46,770 nucleotides of DNA from the NCBI GenBank assembly GCA_035534455.1, contig DATLRV010000004.1, positions 1 through 46,770 of the forward strand, in the 5' to 3' direction. The position numbers and the translations under genes are program-made. Origin of the DNA: JAJYVT01 sp035534455 (GTDB lineage: Bacteria; Actinomycetota; Acidimicrobiia; Acidimicrobiales; RAAP-2). Shown here piece after piece: positions 24,084-32,165 of the stretch (position 1 is the stretch's first letter; the number at the start of each line of letters is the position of its first letter). The notes below the pieces were generated by a model, which did no database searches, was not told where the DNA came from, and saw only the letters and a list, made by a program, of their open reading frames with translations.

Positions 24084-25030
24084 GACGCCTTGCGGCGGGA
24101 GGCGGCGGCGGTTCCCTTCGCCGGCGGCGCCTTCTTCGTGCTCCCGGGTGCCTTCTTCGCGCGGGTGGGCGCCGCCGACGACTTCTTCGCTGACTTCTTC
24201 GCCCGGTCGGCCCCTCCGGCGTCCGCGCCGTCCGACCCGCCCCGGGTGGCGCGGAGGCTCGCCTCGAGGGCCTGAAGGAGGTCGACCACCGGCGCCCCCT
24301 CAGGAGCCTGCGGCTCGAGCGCCACGACCGCGCCCGAGCGCTTCTGCTCGATGAGGTCCTCGAGCCGCTCCCGGTAGGTGTCGTGGAACTGCTCCGGCTC
24401 CCACTCGGTGCTCATCGAGTCGATGAGCATCGTGGCCATCTCGAGCTCCTGGGGCGACCAGTCGGCCTCGACGGGGAGCGTGTCGATCTCCTCCGCCGGG
24501 TTGCGCACCTCGTCCGCGTAGAGGAGGGTCTCGACGACCAGGGCGTCGGAGCGGGGACGGATGGCCACGAGGTACTGCTTCTCGCGGAGCACGAAGGTGG
24601 CGAGGGCCACCTTGTTCGCCTGCAGCATGGCCTCCCGCAGCAGCGCGTAGGCGCGCTCCGCCCCCTTGCCGCCGCCCTTGGCCGGTGGGGCGAGGTAGTA
24701 GGTCCGGTCGAAGTAGACCGGGTCGATCTCGGCCAGGTCGACGAAGGCCGAGACGTCGATGGTCTTCGAGCGCCCGGGGGCGACCGAGGCGATCTCGTCG
24801 GGGCTGAGCAGGACGTACTCACCGCCGCCCAGGTCGTAGCCCTTGACGATGTCCTGGTAGGCGACCTCCTCGCCGGTGCGCTCGTTGACGCGCTTGTTCC
24901 GGACCCGCTCGGAGGTCCCCGACTGGAATTGGTTGAAGTGGATCGACTTCTCGTCCGTGGCCGTGAACAGCGCCACGGGCACGTTCACCAGGCCGAAGCT
25001 GAGCGACCCGGTCCAGACGGCTCTGGCCAT
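24080..25030 (-). CDS. ku: Ku protein of bacterial non-homologous end joining
   Basis: A 316-residue Ku homodimer subunit that binds DNA ends and recruits LigD. It begins with ARAVWTGSLSFGLVNVPV, the standard Ku start, and contains the family motif GYDLGGGEYVLLSPDE (usual GYEYEKGxYVxLxxEE) and AIRPRSDALVVETL. The C-terminal tail (about residues 270-316) is rich in Lys and Ala (AKKSAKKSS, KKAPPAKG), as in actinobacterial Ku with an extended DNA-binding tail. The ATG at 25030 follows AAGGAAGGGGG. It is divergent from the hypothetical gene and the two LigD-type genes, which together make a full end-joining locus. Confidence 0.96.
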   Translation of the reverse strand: MARAVWTGSLSFGLVNVPVALFTATDEKSIHFNQFQSGTSERVRNKRVNERTGEEVAYQDIVKGYDLGGGEYVLLSPDEIASVAPGRSKTIDVSAFVDLAEIDPVYFDRTYYLAPPAKGGGKGAERAYALLREAMLQANKVALATFVLREKQYLVAIRPRSDALVVETLLYADEVRNPAEEIDTLPVEADWSPQELEMATMLIDSMSTEWEPEQFHDTYRERLEDLIEQKRSGAVVALEPQAPEGAPVVDLLQALEASLRATRGGSDGADAGGADRAKKSAKKSSAAPTRAKKAPGSTKKAPPAKGTAAASRRKAS

Positions 25031-25216
25031 GCCGCCCCCTTCCTTGTCCGACTCCCCCAATTGAACCAGCAATTCGGTACCCCTGACCAGGGGGCGGGTT
25101 CACTCGGACTTCCCAGGCACGACCGGAGCCCAGGCCGAGGGCGTTTGGGGGCCCCTGGAGCCCTACCGTCGCCCCCCATCCACCACTGCGTCACACCCGG
25201 TTGCGATGCTGTGGGC

Positions 25217-25642
25217 GTGCGACGGACCGACCGACCCCACCTGACGCTCGTCGTGGGCTCCGAAGGCGCGCCGGGGACCACGGAGGATGGGGTCTCCGAC
25301 CACCTGGTGGCGGCGGAAGTCGCCTCGGTCCTCGCCGGGGCGACCGACGAGGTGCTGGCCACGTCGCCGCTCTCCCTCCCGCTGGCTCTCTCCGTCTGCA
25401 TGGAGCGGCACGACGCGGGGACCGAGGGGCTGATCTCGGCGATGCAGGCGCTCCGCCGGGCGGTGCTCGCGGTCTCGGGGCTCGACCCGCGGAGCGAGCC
25501 CGTGCCGCTCGTGGCGGGGGACCCCCGGACGGCTGCGCTCGGCTTCGCAGAGTACCTGCGGGGCCTCCTGGTCCGGGCGGCCCGGGCGTCGGCCGCCGCG
25601 CCGGACGTCGTGGCGTCGGCTGCGGCCGCACGCCTCGCATAG
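25217..25642 (+). CDS. Hypothetical protein in the end-joining locus
   Basis: A 141-residue protein with no family I recognise. The codon pattern (G or C in nearly all third positions) supports a real gene. It is Ala/Leu-rich and probably helical, with no signal peptide. The GTG at 25217 has no ribosome binding site; GATGCT, a weak -10-like box, lies 6 nt upstream. It lies between Ku (divergent) and the LigD-type ligase, whose coding signal begins only 9 bp after its stop. The stop codon TAG is also the beginning of the TAGCCT box that precedes the ligase. A role in DNA repair is only suggested by location. Confidence 0.65.
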   Translation: MRRTDRPHLTLVVGSEGAPGTTEDGVSDHLVAAEVASVLAGATDEVLATSPLSLPLALSVCMERHDAGTEGLISAMQALRRAVLAVSGLDPRSEPVPLVAGDPRTAALGFAEYLRGLLVRAARASAAAPDVVASAAAARLA

Positions 25643-25645
25643 CCT
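25640..25645 (+). promoter_or_regulatory. -10 box directly before the ligase coding signal
   Basis: TAGCCT, 6 nt before the ACG at 25652. This is the usual spacing of a leaderless start and would put the first transcribed base on the A of ACG. Confidence 0.45.
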
Positions 25646-25651
25646 GGCCGC

Positions 25652-27088
25652 ACGCCGCTCGACTCGTACCGCTCGAAGCGCGACCCGGCGCGCACCCCCG
25701 AGCCCGTGCCGGCCGACGATGCGCGGCCCGGGAGCCGACGGCGAGCCATTCCCTCGTTCGTGATCCAGGAGCACCACGCCCGGCGTCTCCACTGGGACCT
25801 GCGTCTCGAGCGTGACGGGGTCTACGTGTCGTGGGCGGTACCCAAGGGGCTGCCGACCGACAAGGCAACGAACCACCTCGCCGTGCACGTGGAGGATCAC
25901 CCGCTCGAGTACGGCTCGTTCGAAGGGACCATCCCGTCGGGCGAGTACGGCGCGGGCGAGGTGACGATCTGGGACAGGGGGACCTACGAGGCGTCGAAGT
26001 GGACCGGGCGGGAGGTGAAGTTCCACCTCCACGGCGGCCGCGTGGACGCCCGCTTCGTGCTCTTCCAGACCCGTGGCGACGACTGGATGCTCCACCGTGA
26101 AGATCCTCCGCCGGAGGGCTGGGAGCCGCTGCCGGCGCTCGTCCGGCCGATGCTCGCCGTCTCCGGGGAGCTGCCGGCCGAGCGGGGTGGCGACTGGCGT
26201 TACGAGTTCAAGTGGGACGGGGTGCGGACGATCGCGACCGTCGACGGGGGCCGGCTCCGGTTGACCTCGCGGCGCGACCTCGACCGGACTGCGGCCTATC
26301 CCGAGCTGCGCATGCTCGGGGAGGCGCTCGGCTCGCACCAGGTGGTCCTCGACGGCGAGATCATCGCCCTCGGCGCCGACGGCCGCCCGAGCTTCGAGGC
26401 GCTCCAGCCGCGGATGCTCGTCGACGACCCCGCCCGGGCGCGCCGCCTCGCGGCGTCGGTGCCGGTCTCCTACATGATCTTCGACCTGCTCCACCTCGAC
26501 GGCGCCTCCACGACCTCCCTGCCCTACGTCGAGCGACGCCGGCTCCTCGACGGGCTCGGGCTTGCCGGAGACCACTGGGCGGTGCCCGCGTCGCACCCGG
26601 GGCCGGGTGCGGACCTCCTCGAGGCCGCCAGGAAGGGAGGGCTCGAGGGCGTGGTCGCCAAGCGTGCGGAGAGCCCGTACCGTCCCGGCCGGCGCAGCGC
26701 CGACTGGGTGAAGGTGAAGCTGCAGCGCACCCAGAGCGTGGTGGTCGGGGGGTTCACCGCCCCGAAGGGCTCGCGGGCCGGCTTCGGCGCGCTCCTGGTG
26801 GGGATCCCCGGGCCGGACGGCCTCGTCTACGCCGGGAAGGTGGGGACGGGATTCAGTGAGCGGGCGATCTCGGAGCTGCGTTCGATCCTCGAGCCCCTCC
26901 ACCGCCAGAGCCCGCCCTTTGCGACCGCGGTGCCGCCCGCCGATGCCGCCACCGCGACCTGGGTGCGGCCCGAACTGGTGGGCGAGGTGCGCTTCAGCGA
27001 GTGGACGCGCAGTGGCCGGTTGCGCCAGCCGGCGTGGCTCGGGCTGCGACGCGACGTCGCCCCCACAGGCGTGGTCCGCGAGCCCTGA
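25652..27088 (+). CDS. ligD: LigD-type ATP-dependent DNA ligase with 3'-phosphoesterase domain
   Basis: A protein of 478 residues if it starts at ACG 25652. The N-terminal phosphoesterase domain has PLDSYRSKRDPARTPEP, HHARRLHWDLRLE and SGEYGAGEVTIWDRG; the ligase domain has EFKWDG with the AMP-accepting lysine, DGEI, and the OB-fold end with DWVKVK and VGGF. It seals breaks and trims 3' ends in non-homologous end joining. The conserved LDSYRSKRDPARTPEP stretch lies before the first normal start codon (GTG 25706), and between it and the previous in-frame stop there is no ATG, GTG, TTG or CTG. ACG at 25652 fits where ATG is expected. If translation began at 25706 the protein would lose this conserved start. 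The polymerase protein follows 8 bp later. Confidence 0.9.
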   Translation, partial: TPLDSYRSKRDPARTPEPVPADDARPGSRRRAIPSFVIQEHHARRLHWDLRLERDGVYVSWAVPKGLPTDKATNHLAVHVEDHPLEYGSFEGTIPSGEYGAGEVTIWDRGTYEASKWTGREVKFHLHGGRVDARFVLFQTRGDDWMLHREDPPPEGWEPLPALVRPMLAVSGELPAERGGDWRYEFKWDGVRTIATVDGGRLRLTSRRDLDRTAAYPELRMLGEALGSHQVVLDGEIIALGADGRPSFEALQPRMLVDDPARARRLAASVPVSYMIFDLLHLDGASTTSLPYVERRRLLDGLGLAGDHWAVPASHPGPGADLLEAARKGGLEGVVAKRAESPYRPGRRSADWVKVKLQRTQSVVVGGFTAPKGSRAGFGALLVGIPGPDGLVYAGKVGTGFSERAISELRSILEPLHRQSPPFATAVPPADAATATWVRPELVGEVRFSEWTRSGRLRQPAWLGLRRDVAPTGVVREP

Positions 27089-27096
27089 GGAGGTCC

Positions 27097-28002
27097 GTGG
27101 GCACGGAGACACAGACCGTGACGGAGGTGGAGGGCAGGCGCCTCACCCTGACCAACCTCGACAAGGTCCTCTATCCGGAGTCGGGCCTCACCAAGGCCGA
27201 CGTCATCAACTACTACGTGCGCGTCGCGCCGGTGCTCCTCCCGCATCTCTCGGGGCGGCCCGTGACCTTCGTGCGCTTTCCGAACGGGGTCGATGGCGGC
27301 TCCTTCTTCGAAAAGCGCGTACCGCGCGGCGCGCCGGACTGGGTGGCGGCGGTCGACGTGCCGCGCTCGGGGCGCGCCAAGGAGCACGAGACCATCCACG
27401 CGCCGCTGATCGGCGACCTCCCATCCCTCGTCTGGGCGGCGAACCTCGCGGCGCTCGAGTTGCACGTGCCCCTTTGGAAGAGCCGGCATCCCGGCGCGTA
27501 CGGCCCCTTCGACCAGATGGTCTTCGACCTCGATCCCGGCGCGCCCGCGAGCGTCGTCGAGTGCTGCACGGTCGCCCGGGTGCTCGTGGACGTCCTCGCC
27601 GAGCGGGGACTCACCACGGTGCGGCCCAAGACGAGCGGGAAGAAGGGCCTCCAGCTCTACGTCGCCCTGTCGCCCGCCCGCCCGTGGGAGACCGTGCGCG
27701 AGGAGGCGCGGGAGATCGCGCACGCCGTCGAGCGTTCGCACGGCGACCTCGTCGTCGCGAGGATGCGCAAGGACCTTCGTCCGGGAAAGATCTTCATCGA
27801 CTGGAGCCAGAACGTGCCGGCGAAGACGACGGTCGCCGCCTACTCGTTGCGGGCGGTCCCGGCCCCGGGCGTGTCCACGCCCGTGACGATGGACGAGGTC
27901 GCCGCGTGCGAGACGGCTGGTGACCCCGACGCGCTCCGGTTCGCGCCGACAGCGGTGCTGGCGCGCGTGGCGCAGCTCGGCGACCTCTTCGCGACCGACT
28001 GA
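27097..28002 (+). CDS. ligD: LigD-type polymerase/primase protein
   Basis: A 301-residue archaeo-eukaryotic-primase-type polymerase, the part that forms the N- or C-terminal domain of fused LigD in other bacteria. Motifs seen: LTNLDKVLYPESGLTKADVINYY (broken by normal variation), VTFVRFPNGVDG, the metal motif VFDLDPG with two catalytic aspartates, and KTSGKKGLQLYV. It fills gaps with ribonucleotides during end joining. GTG start with GAGGAGG about 4 nt upstream. It forms an operon with the ligase. Its last 163 bp overlap, antisense, the C-terminal extension of the PGK-like gene. Confidence 0.93.
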   Translation: MGTETQTVTEVEGRRLTLTNLDKVLYPESGLTKADVINYYVRVAPVLLPHLSGRPVTFVRFPNGVDGGSFFEKRVPRGAPDWVAAVDVPRSGRAKEHETIHAPLIGDLPSLVWAANLAALELHVPLWKSRHPGAYGPFDQMVFDLDPGAPASVVECCTVARVLVDVLAERGLTTVRPKTSGKKGLQLYVALSPARPWETVREEAREIAHAVERSHGDLVVARMRKDLRPGKIFIDWSQNVPAKTTVAAYSLRAVPAPGVSTPVTMDEVAACETAGDPDALRFAPTAVLARVAQLGDLFATD

Positions 28003-29147
28003 AGCCGGACGTGCCCGACCGCGCTGTCGCTCGCCCGGTGCGGGGCCTGCCGCAGCGCCGTGAGCGCCGGGAGGTCCCCGCTCTTCAACAGCTCGATCGC
28101 GCTGTCGGTCGCCGTCAGCAGCCCGGCGCCAGGGGGCGCGACCTCCTCGCGGACGAGGAGGTCGACGAGCGCATCGCCGCCGAGAAGGACCGTGCGGGTC
28201 TCGCCGAGCGCGCCGGCGATCGCGCGAGTCCCGGCGCGGAAGGGCTCGTCTTCCACCCGGCCGACGCTCCCCGCCCACAGGACCGACCCGGCACCCGCCA
28301 GCTCTTCGCCGAATCGCAGACGGGACGCGGGACCGATGTCCACGACCCGGTCACCCGCACCCGTGCGGCGCGCCGATATCCGTCCCGGACCGTCGCTCGC
28401 CCACACGAGGTCGTCGGGGACGACGAGACGGTGGCGCACCCGTTGGGCGAGGCCGAGCACCCGCCGGCACTCCCAGGTCATCTCGTCGTCGGGATCGGTG
28501 GGCTCCCGCCCGACCGCCCGCAGCATCGGCAGAGCGAGGCCGCCACCGAGGAGGACGGCATCGGCACGCAGGACGAGAGCTTCGAGATTGGCGAGGCGTC
28601 CCCCGGTGCGCTCGCCCCCGAGAACCGCCACGAACGGGCGGTCGGGCCGGGTCGCGAAGGGCTCGACCAGGGCGAGGTCGTGCTGGAGCGACCGTCCGGC
28701 CGCCGAAGGAAGGGAACGGGGCGGCACCATCACGCTCGGCACCGGCAGCAGCGAGTCGTGGAGCGAATCGTTCACGTACAGGTCGTGGCCCGCGACGACC
28801 CTTGCCACCGTGGCGGCGTCCTCGACGCACGTTCGCACGTGCAGGCGCGGCCCTGTGGCCAGTGAGGGCTCGACCTCGCGCAGCAGGGCCCGCACCGCGG
28901 CCGGCGAGCGCCGCGGGTGGTCGTCGTCCCCGTGGCCCCACACGGTGACCGACGCACCCCGTTCGACCAGCCACCGCACCGTTGCCGCGAGCCCCTCGGC
29001 TCGCAGTCGCGCCAGGGGAGACGACGGATCTGCGGAGATCGGCAGGTCGAGCGTGGCGCGGACGAGTACCGTCGCGCCGGCGGGATCGGGGAGATCCTCG
29101 AGCAGGGGCACACCGAACGGCTCGGTGGGGGCGGAGAGCTGGCTCAC
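27840..29147 (-). CDS. Degenerate phosphoglycerate kinase homologue (probable pseudo-enzyme)
   Basis: A 435-residue protein with the overall order of phosphoglycerate kinase: VLVRATLDLP (normal VLVRVDFNVP), DLYVNDSLHDS (normal D.YVNDAFG), PFVAVLGGERTGGRLANLEAL (normal PF.AILGGAKVSDK...L), VLWAGSVGRVEDEPFRAGT (normal VVWNGPMGVFE...F..GT) and a C-terminal LPALTAL. Almost every active-site residue is changed: the substrate Asp and Asn, SHLGRP (here GHGDDDHP), the GPMG turn and the GGGD and STGGGA glycines. It is probably not a kinase. The frame is intact and codon use is normal, so it is under selection. GTG start overlaps the acetyl-CoA hydrolase stop as GTGA. About 70 residues follow the normal end and run antisense into the polymerase gene. 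Confidence 0.75.
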   Translation of the reverse strand: MSQLSAPTEPFGVPLLEDLPDPAGATVLVRATLDLPISADPSSPLARLRAEGLAATVRWLVERGASVTVWGHGDDDHPRRSPAAVRALLREVEPSLATGPRLHVRTCVEDAATVARVVAGHDLYVNDSLHDSLLPVPSVMVPPRSLPSAAGRSLQHDLALVEPFATRPDRPFVAVLGGERTGGRLANLEALVLRADAVLLGGGLALPMLRAVGREPTDPDDEMTWECRRVLGLAQRVRHRLVVPDDLVWASDGPGRISARRTGAGDRVVDIGPASRLRFGEELAGAGSVLWAGSVGRVEDEPFRAGTRAIAGALGETRTVLLGGDALVDLLVREEVAPPGAGLLTATDSAIELLKSGDLPALTALRQAPHRASDSAVGHVRLQSVAKRSPSCATRASTAVGANRSASGSPAVSHAATSSIVTGVDTPGAGTARNE

Positions 29148-30721
29148 CGTCCGAGCGTTGCTCCACCCGGGTCCGGTGCCCCAGGGGCTTTCGGCCCCCG
29201 ACCCGGCAGCATGGAGCCGTCCCGCAGGTAGGCGCCGTGCCAGGAGAGCGCCTCATCGAGGAGGTGCGGCGTGTGCTTGCCCGCAGCCCCCGCGAGGGCG
29301 CGGTCGAAGTAGTCGTAGAGGGCGTCCCGGTAGTCGGGGTGCGCGCACTTCTCGATAATGCGGCGAGCGCGTCGGCGCGGCGGGAGGCCACGCAGGTCGG
29401 CGATCCCCTGCTCGGTCACCACCACGTGCACGTCGTGCTCGGTGTGATCGACGTGGCTGACCATCGGCACGATGCGTGAGACCGCGCCTCCAAGTGCGGT
29501 GGAGTTGGCGGTGAAGATCGACAGGTACGCGTTCCGTGCGAAGTCGCCCGACCCGCCGATGCCGTTCTCGATCCGGGAGCCCATCAGGTGGCTGGAGTTC
29601 ACGTTGCCGTAGATGTCGGCCTCGATCATGCCGTTCATGGCGATGCATCCGAGCCGGCGGACGACCTCCGGATGGTTGCTGATCTCCTGGGGTCGCAGAA
29701 GGACCCGGGGTCGGTAGTGGGAGATGTTCGCGCGGAACTCCGCGAGCGCCTCCTCGCTCAACGAGTACGCGGTCGCCGACGCCGACGCCATGGTGCCCGA
29801 GCGCAGCAGGCCGAGCATCCCGTCCTGAATCACCTCGGTGTACGCGCTGAGCGGACGGAACGGCCAGTCGTCGAGGCCCGACAGGACGGCATTGGCGACG
29901 TTGCCGACGCCCGACTGGATCGGGAGCAGCTGGCGGCCCAGCCGCCCCTGGCGGACCTCGTGCTCGAACAGGTCGAGGACGTGTCCGGCGATCCGGCGGT
30001 CGTCCTCGTCGACCGGTCCGAAGGCGCTGACGCGGTCGGGCGCGTCGGTGAGCACCACGGCGACGACCTTGTCGGGTGTGCAGCGCAGGTACGGACTCCC
30101 GATGCGGTCGCCGGGTGAGACGATGGGAATCGGCCAACGGTGCGGCGGAAGGGCGGTTCCGTAGTAGACGTCGTGCATGCCGTCGAGGCCGGGCGGCTGC
30201 CACGAGTTCACCTCGAGGATCACGCGGTCGGCGAGGTCGAGCCACGTCTTGTTGTTCCCGACCGACGACGACGGGACGAGGTGCCCGTCCCCGGTCACCC
30301 CCGACACCTCGATCAGCGCGACGTCGAGGTGCCCGAAGAACCCCTCCCAGACCATCTGTGCGACGTGGGAGAGGTGAATGTCGAGGTAGTCGAGCTCCCC
30401 CGCGTTGATCCTCTCGCGGGTGACGGGGTCGGACTGGTAGGGCATGCGGAGGTCGATGCCATGGGTCGCCGCGAGCACGCCGTCGAGGTCGGGCCCGGTC
30501 GATGCCCCGGTGAAGACGCTCACCGCGAAGGCGTCGCCCGACGCGTGCACTCGTGCGATCCGGCGCGCCAATGCTTGGGGGACCGCCTTGGGGTAGCCCG
30601 CGCCGGTGAACCCGCTCATGCCGATGCGTGTGCCGTCGCCGATCAGCGCCGCGGCATCGTCCGCCGGCGTCACCTTCGCGGCGAACCGCCGGTCGCGGAT
30701 CCGCTCCGCCGCCGTCGTCAC
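29144..30721 (-). CDS. Acetyl-CoA hydrolase/CoA-transferase family protein
   Basis: A 525-residue enzyme of the Ach1/SucCoA:acetate CoA-transferase family (class I type with two similar halves). It shows GDGTRIGMSGFTGAGYPKAVP, the MNGMIEADIYGNVNSSH segment with the catalytic Glu, and GGSGDFARNAYLSIF. It transfers CoA between acetate and another acid, or hydrolyses acyl-CoA. The GTG at 30721 is chosen since AERIRDRRFAAKV is the normal start of the family and AGAGG lies upstream; the longer frame has no support. The PGK-like gene is translationally coupled to its end. Confidence 0.9.
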   Translation of the reverse strand: MTTAAERIRDRRFAAKVTPADDAAALIGDGTRIGMSGFTGAGYPKAVPQALARRIARVHASGDAFAVSVFTGASTGPDLDGVLAATHGIDLRMPYQSDPVTRERINAGELDYLDIHLSHVAQMVWEGFFGHLDVALIEVSGVTGDGHLVPSSSVGNNKTWLDLADRVILEVNSWQPPGLDGMHDVYYGTALPPHRWPIPIVSPGDRIGSPYLRCTPDKVVAVVLTDAPDRVSAFGPVDEDDRRIAGHVLDLFEHEVRQGRLGRQLLPIQSGVGNVANAVLSGLDDWPFRPLSAYTEVIQDGMLGLLRSGTMASASATAYSLSEEALAEFRANISHYRPRVLLRPQEISNHPEVVRRLGCIAMNGMIEADIYGNVNSSHLMGSRIENGIGGSGDFARNAYLSIFTANSTALGGAVSRIVPMVSHVDHTEHDVHVVVTEQGIADLRGLPPRRRARRIIEKCAHPDYRDALYDYFDRALAGAAGKHTPHLLDEALSWHGAYLRDGSMLPGRGPKAPGAPDPGGATLGR

Positions 30722-31097
30722 GACGAGACCTCTGCTTGTTGCGCTACCGGCGCGAGGAAGCGCCCGTCCCACCCCGTCGAGGGGAATCGGGCGCCTCGTC
30801 TGCATTGTGCCGGGGGCGTTCCGGCGTGGGGAGTGACGGCCGACGGACCTTCGAGGCCCTTGTCGCTGCACTGCGCTCCGAATGGAGACCGAACGTGCCG
30901 AGCGTTCCTGGCCGTCGCACACCGTGCGATGTGCAATCCCGTTGCCGGGCGCCCCTTTCGCGCTACCGGACTCTGGTCAAGCTCCTGACCTCCGTCCCGG
31001 TCCTCCTGAACGCCTTCCTGGCCTTCTCGGACCTTCATCTAGTTCAACACGGATGAGGCATTGGATGTTCCCGGGCCGGCGCCGGTGCTCCGAGGTC
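30722..31097. other. Intergenic region, no supported gene
   Basis: About 375 bases between the acetyl-CoA hydrolase start and the end of the CBS-domain gene. It should hold the promoter of the acetyl-CoA hydrolase operon. It contains partial repeats of GCGCTACCGG and GGACCTTC half-sites (near 30855 and 31027) without a proper second half. No tRNA or small gene is visible. Confidence 0.5.
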
Positions 31098-31661
31098 TCA
31101 CCCTCCGAGGGCATCCCTCACCCGGTGCAGGTGTTCGCGGCGCTGCCGGAGACGCTCGCGGAACGGGGCGCTGTCGGTGTCGGCGATCTCGTGGCTCAGC
31201 TCGCCGAGCGCCTCACCGAGAAGGGCCCGCAGCTCGTCCACGTCGGCCTCCCGGATCGGCAGGTGCCGCCCGGCTCCGAGCAGGTCCCGCATCGAGACGA
31301 TCCCGACGAGCTCTCCCTCGTCCAGCACCGGCAGGTGCCGGACGCCGGCTGACAGCATCATGTCTCGCGCCGTGCCCACCTGGTCGCCGGTCGTCACATA
31401 CCGCGGCTCGGCGCTCATCACGTCCGCCACCCACACCTCGTCGGGATCCGCCCCGTCTCCGAGCGCACGGGTGACGTCGCGCTCGGAGACGACCCCGGCG
31501 AGCTCGGGCCCGTCCATGACGGCGAGCGTGCCAATGCCGGCGTCGCGCAGCACCCGCGCCGCCTCCCGGAGGGTGGACCGCCCGTCCACCGTGACCACCG
31601 GGCTGTGCATGACCGTCCCGACGATGAGATCCGCTGTCGTCACGTTCGTGTTCACGCTCAC
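31098..31661 (-). CDS. CBS-domain pair protein
   Basis: A 187-residue protein with two CBS domains: the first about residues 8-65 (VMHSPVVTVDGRSTLREAARVL, then GVVSERDVTRAL), the second about 70-130 (VMSAEPRYVTTGDQV, then GIVSMRDLL), followed by a charged helical tail. Such stand-alone pairs bind adenosine nucleotides and are common in actinobacterial dormancy regulons. GTG at 31661 chosen; GTG at 31655 is possible. A DosR-like dyad lies 62 bp upstream, shared with the divergent amphi-Trp-like gene. Confidence 0.88.
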   Translation of the reverse strand: MSVNTNVTTADLIVGTVMHSPVVTVDGRSTLREAARVLRDAGIGTLAVMDGPELAGVVSERDVTRALGDGADPDEVWVADVMSAEPRYVTTGDQVGTARDMMLSAGVRHLPVLDEGELVGIVSMRDLLGAGRHLPIREADVDELRALLGEALGELSHEIADTDSAPFRERLRQRREHLHRVRDALGG

Positions 31662-31722
31662 ACCGTTGTCCCGGCTGGCCCGTCCGAGAAGGGTCGAAGG
31701 TCCCCGGACCGGCCTCGCCACA

Positions 31723-31740
31723 GGTGACCGTTGGCCCTAC
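31723..31740. promoter_or_regulatory. DosR-like dyad between the CBS and amphi-Trp-like genes
   Basis: GTGAC-CGTT-GGCCC within GGTGACCGTTGGCCCTAC. Against the DosR consensus RGGNC-N4-GNCCC one base differs. It stands in the only divergent promoter region between the two genes. Confidence 0.4.
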
Positions 31741-31772
31741 GGACCGCCTCGCTGCGTTCGAAGGATCTGGGT

Positions 31773-32024
31773 GTGCAGGTGCTCAAGGTGAACGGCGCGG
31801 AGGCGGTGGCACGGGTGCTGCGAGCTCTCGCCGCCGAGATCGAGCTGGGGGAGGTCGAGGTCGACGGTCGCCGGGTCGAGCTCGCGCCATCGCTCCACGC
31901 CACCGTCGAGGTTCCCGACGACCCGGAGGACGAGGCGAACGTTCTCGACGTGCGGCTCGTCCGTCCGTCGCGTGCGATCGACCTGGCACGGCTGCGCCTC
32001 GCGATGTCGCACCCCGGGGACTGA
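31773..32024 (+). CDS. Small amphi-Trp-like domain protein
   Basis: An 83-residue protein. The order of helix (AEAVARVLRALAAEIELGEVEV), beta strands (GRRVELAPS, HATVEVPDD) and end (ANVLDVRLVRP) resembles amphi-Trp domain proteins, although the naming Trp of that family is absent at the end. The function is unknown. GTG at 31773 with AAGGA about 7 nt upstream. It is divergent from the CBS gene with a DosR-like dyad between them. Its end lies 140 bp before the deacetylase. Confidence 0.6.
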   Translation: MQVLKVNGAEAVARVLRALAAEIELGEVEVDGRRVELAPSLHATVEVPDDPEDEANVLDVRLVRPSRAIDLARLRLAMSHPGD

Positions 32025-32109
32025 TCGTTCGACGCGCGGGTGTGGCCGGGCTACGCCGGCGCGCGTGGGGACGATTCACGCCGACACGTCGGCCCGACCA
32101 CCGAAAGAG

Positions 32110-32125
32110 CCGACCTTCGGCCCTA
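32110..32125. promoter_or_regulatory. Weak DosR-like dyad before the deacetylase gene
   Basis: CCGAC-CTTC-GGCCC followed by TA. Two bases of the RGGNC half differ. The 13 bases GACCTTCGGCCCT are identical to the site at 34272-34287 before ppsA. Confidence 0.3.
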
Positions 32126-32165
32126 CGGATGCGCGCAGGAAGTTGGCAGAAGTGGGCGCGTGGAC

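Noticed and set aside
30853..30870. GGACCTTCGAGGCCC as a further DosR-like site
   Set aside because: The halves are two bases too far apart for the RGGNC-N4-GNCCC spacing.
31010..31097. Possible tRNA or small RNA in the gap after the acetyl-CoA hydrolase promoter
   Set aside because: I could not fold a cloverleaf or find the conserved T-loop bases.
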